From CAYTZN01 sp964442495 (GTDB taxonomy: Bacteria > Pseudomonadota > Gammaproteobacteria > Legionellales > Legionellaceae): DNA of 64,000 nucleotides. A program made the translations under genes and the position numbers. This document shows positions 62,813-64,000 of this stretch, piece by piece. Numbering within the stretch: position 1 is the stretch's first letter; each line of letters opens with the position of its first letter. Under the pieces are notes generated by a model, which had not been told where the DNA came from, did not search any database, and saw only the letters and a program-made list of their open reading frames with translations. The stretch lies in assembly GCA_964442495.1 (NCBI GenBank), contig CAYTZN010000012.1, forward strand, positions 7,054-71,053, in the 5' to 3' direction.

Positions 62813-63408
62813 TGCATAATCATGCTATCCACGCGGAGGCACATCATCATGACAGTGACTCCACCGATGTGTTTGGTTTTTGGATGTATATACTGACGGA
62901 TTGCATTTTATTCGGTTGTTTATTTGCAACATTCTTAGTACTAAACAATCCAGGATACCCCGGGCCTGCATTGAAAGATCATATCAATTTACATGATGTG
63001 CTCATTGAAACCTTTTTATTACTGGTTTCTAACTTAACGTTTTGCCTAGCCATTTTGAATTTATATCAAAATAAGTTACGAAAAGTTCAGGCATGGCTTG
63101 GGATAACCTTCTTACTTGGGGCGAGTTTTATCACCTTAGAAGTCAATGAGTTTATTCATCTCGCCAATGAAGGCTTTAAATGGGATGTGAGTGGTGCTAT
63201 TTCTTCATTTTTCACGTTAGTAGGTACTCATGGACTACACGTTGGTTTTGGCTTGTTATGGATTTTATTGATGATAATCCAAATTCCCCAAATTAAATCA
63301 AATCATGTTAAACGACGTCGCATGACCTATTTAGGATTGTTCTGGAATTTTTTAGACATTGTCTGGGTTTTTGTATTCACTATTGTATACCTCATGGGGG
63401 CTATTTAG
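62812..63408 (+). CDS. cyoC: Cytochrome bo3 ubiquinol oxidase subunit III
   Basis: 198 residues with five hydrophobic segments. 'DVFGFWMYILTDCILFGCLFATFLVL' and 'GTHGLHVGFGLLWILLMIIQI' are the family's conserved parts. It supports assembly and stability of the CyoB core. The ATG overlaps the cyoB stop, and cyoD begins 1 bp after its TAG. Confidence 0.96.
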   Translation: MHNHAIHAEAHHHDSDSTDVFGFWMYILTDCILFGCLFATFLVLNNPGYPGPALKDHINLHDVLIETFLLLVSNLTFCLAILNLYQNKLRKVQAWLGITFLLGASFITLEVNEFIHLANEGFKWDVSGAISSFFTLVGTHGLHVGFGLLWILLMIIQIPQIKSNHVKRRRMTYLGLFWNFLDIVWVFVFTIVYLMGAI

Positions 63409-63409
63409 C

Positions 63410-63748
63410 ATGGAACATCCTCAAATGAATGAACCTGATTATGGCACAGGTCAAAAAAAATTAGGTTTATATATTATCGGTTTTATAAGCTGTACCCTAC
63501 TCTCGCTGATTTCTTTTTGGTCGGTAATGTCTCAAAAATTTTCAAAAATTGAAGTGTTCACCATCATTTTTTCCTCAGCGTGCATTCAATTTCTGGTGCA
63601 GGTAATTTGCTTTCTTCGCCTTAGCACACAGACCGAGCAAGGTAAAACAAACATCATGACCTTTCTATTCACCGGCGTCATTTTAATATCCATTATTGCA
63701 GGGTCTTTATGGATCATGTGGAATTTAAATTATTATATGATGCATTAG
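63410..63748 (+). CDS. cyoD: Cytochrome bo3 ubiquinol oxidase subunit IV
   Basis: A 112-residue, three-helix subunit ('GTGQKKLGLYIIGFISCTLLSLISFW', 'SSACIQFLVQVICFLRL', 'SIIAGSLWIMWNLNYYMM'). The true start is the ATG at 63410, just after the cyoC stop and with a GGGGG tract upstream; a longer frame from 63359 runs inside cyoC and is not used. In many relatives cyoE, which makes heme O, follows directly. Here no cyoE is seen before the window ends. Confidence 0.93.
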   Translation: MEHPQMNEPDYGTGQKKLGLYIIGFISCTLLSLISFWSVMSQKFSKIEVFTIIFSSACIQFLVQVICFLRLSTQTEQGKTNIMTFLFTGVILISIIAGSLWIMWNLNYYMMH

Positions 63749-63833
63749 AAAAATAATCTCTTGAGGCCCTTTAATGATCACGGTAAACGCATCTAAATTT
63801 GCATAATCTCTTATTAACTTAGGGGCAAAATAG

Positions 63834-63947
63834 CGTATATCTCGGCTAATAGCAGAAGATATTATTGCTGTGGATGGTAGGACTTTGCGTGGCTCCAAAC
63901 GTGTTAATGAATGTAAAAAAGCATTACATATCATCAATGCGTGGTAA
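63834..63947 (+). pseudogene. Remnant of an ISAs1-family transposase
   Basis: A 37-codon open stretch bounded by TAG and TAA encodes 'IIAVDGRTLRGSKRVNECKK' and 'ALHIINAW', matching the 'iiAiDGKtlRGS...alhlVsAw' catalytic-Asp region of ISAs1 (H-repeat) transposases. Everything upstream of about residue 1 and downstream of the Trp is missing, so it is a fragment. I see no terminal inverted repeats. It lies 86 bp after cyoD. Confidence 0.75.
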
Positions 63948-64000
63948 GGATAGTTTTATTCTTCATGATAATGGCAGTGAGGTAATAAAAGTCTATCGTG
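63907..64000 (+). CDS. Possible start of a gene running off the right edge
   Basis: In a frame shifted from the transposase remnant, an ATG at 63907 (or 63937) opens a reading frame through the window end. The part beyond the remnant encodes 'GKDSFILHDNGSEVIKVYR', with an amphipathic strand and a Lys in 'VIKVYR' as in the N-lobe of kinase-like folds. There is no ribosome-binding site, and only 31 codons are visible, so this is tentative. Confidence 0.3.
   Translation, partial: MNVKKHYISSMRGKDSFILHDNGSEVIKVYR

Noticed and set aside
63725..63937. 70-residue minus-strand frame after cyoD
   Set aside because: It runs antisense to the cyoD end and the transposase fragment; no start signal or family match.
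1..64000. CRISPR arrays, prophage, tRNA or rRNA genes
   Set aside because: Scanning by eye gave no regularly spaced direct repeats, no phage structural genes and no cloverleaf or rRNA-like sequence.

Overview
The window looks like chromosomal DNA from a Legionella-like gammaproteobacterium (order Legionellales). The basis is its AT-rich composition and gene content: cyo ubiquinol oxidase, EF-P with EpmB, Hsp33, BipA/TypA, Tex, QueF, a PIN-PhoH protein, and many lineage-restricted proteins with coiled-coil or low-complexity tails like those of Dot/Icm effectors. The genus assignment is inference from gene content, not from a search. I see no rRNA, tRNA, CRISPR array, prophage or complete insertion sequence.

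Layout. 1-9.9 kb: end of a MurU-like nucleotidyltransferase, an orphan protein, fadE, a possible CYTH-like protein with a single-domain chromate-type transporter and ppk, the divergent epmB/efp pair, then two small exported proteins. 10.3-22.6 kb: a SulP anion transporter, a periplasmic solute-binding protein, rep, hslO, a 242-bp inverted-repeat element, a 41-residue Pro/Glu-rich ORF, typA, nadK, recN and an outer-membrane barrel. 22.7-34.6 kb: a Cys-rich exported peptide, a lipoprotein, the overlapping tex-thioesterase-hypothetical operon, glmS, smpB, bcp, PIN-PhoH and guaC. 34.6-44.7 kb: an accessory-looking stretch with two charged orphan proteins, two alpha/beta hydrolases, a DUF2807-like lipoprotein, a YhiN-type flavoprotein, a membrane orphan, pabC, a DUF2490-like protein and queF.

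44.7-57.9 kb is the most interesting part. A long run of minus-strand genes begins with a dissolved-inorganic-carbon (DIC) module: dabB, dabA and a P-II-like protein, with a divergent LysR regulator. It continues without a clear break into a zinc-ribbon protein of unknown function, a Sua5-type threonylcarbamoyl-AMP synthase (an enzyme that consumes bicarbonate), a bestrophin-family anion channel, TspO, a TIGR01777 epimerase, ferrochelatase, a DhaL-DegV fusion and a DUF1295 membrane protein. Bicarbonate uptake, bicarbonate use and a possible bicarbonate channel therefore lie side by side in an organism not expected to fix CO2. The dab promoter and LysR start overlap three regularly spaced CTAAT half-sites.

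58-64 kb: a small orphan protein, an SDR-family protein lacking the catalytic tyrosine, a membrane orphan, and cyoABCD. No cyoE follows within the window. Immediately downstream is a decayed ISAs1-type transposase fragment, from which a new reading frame appears to emerge at the window edge.
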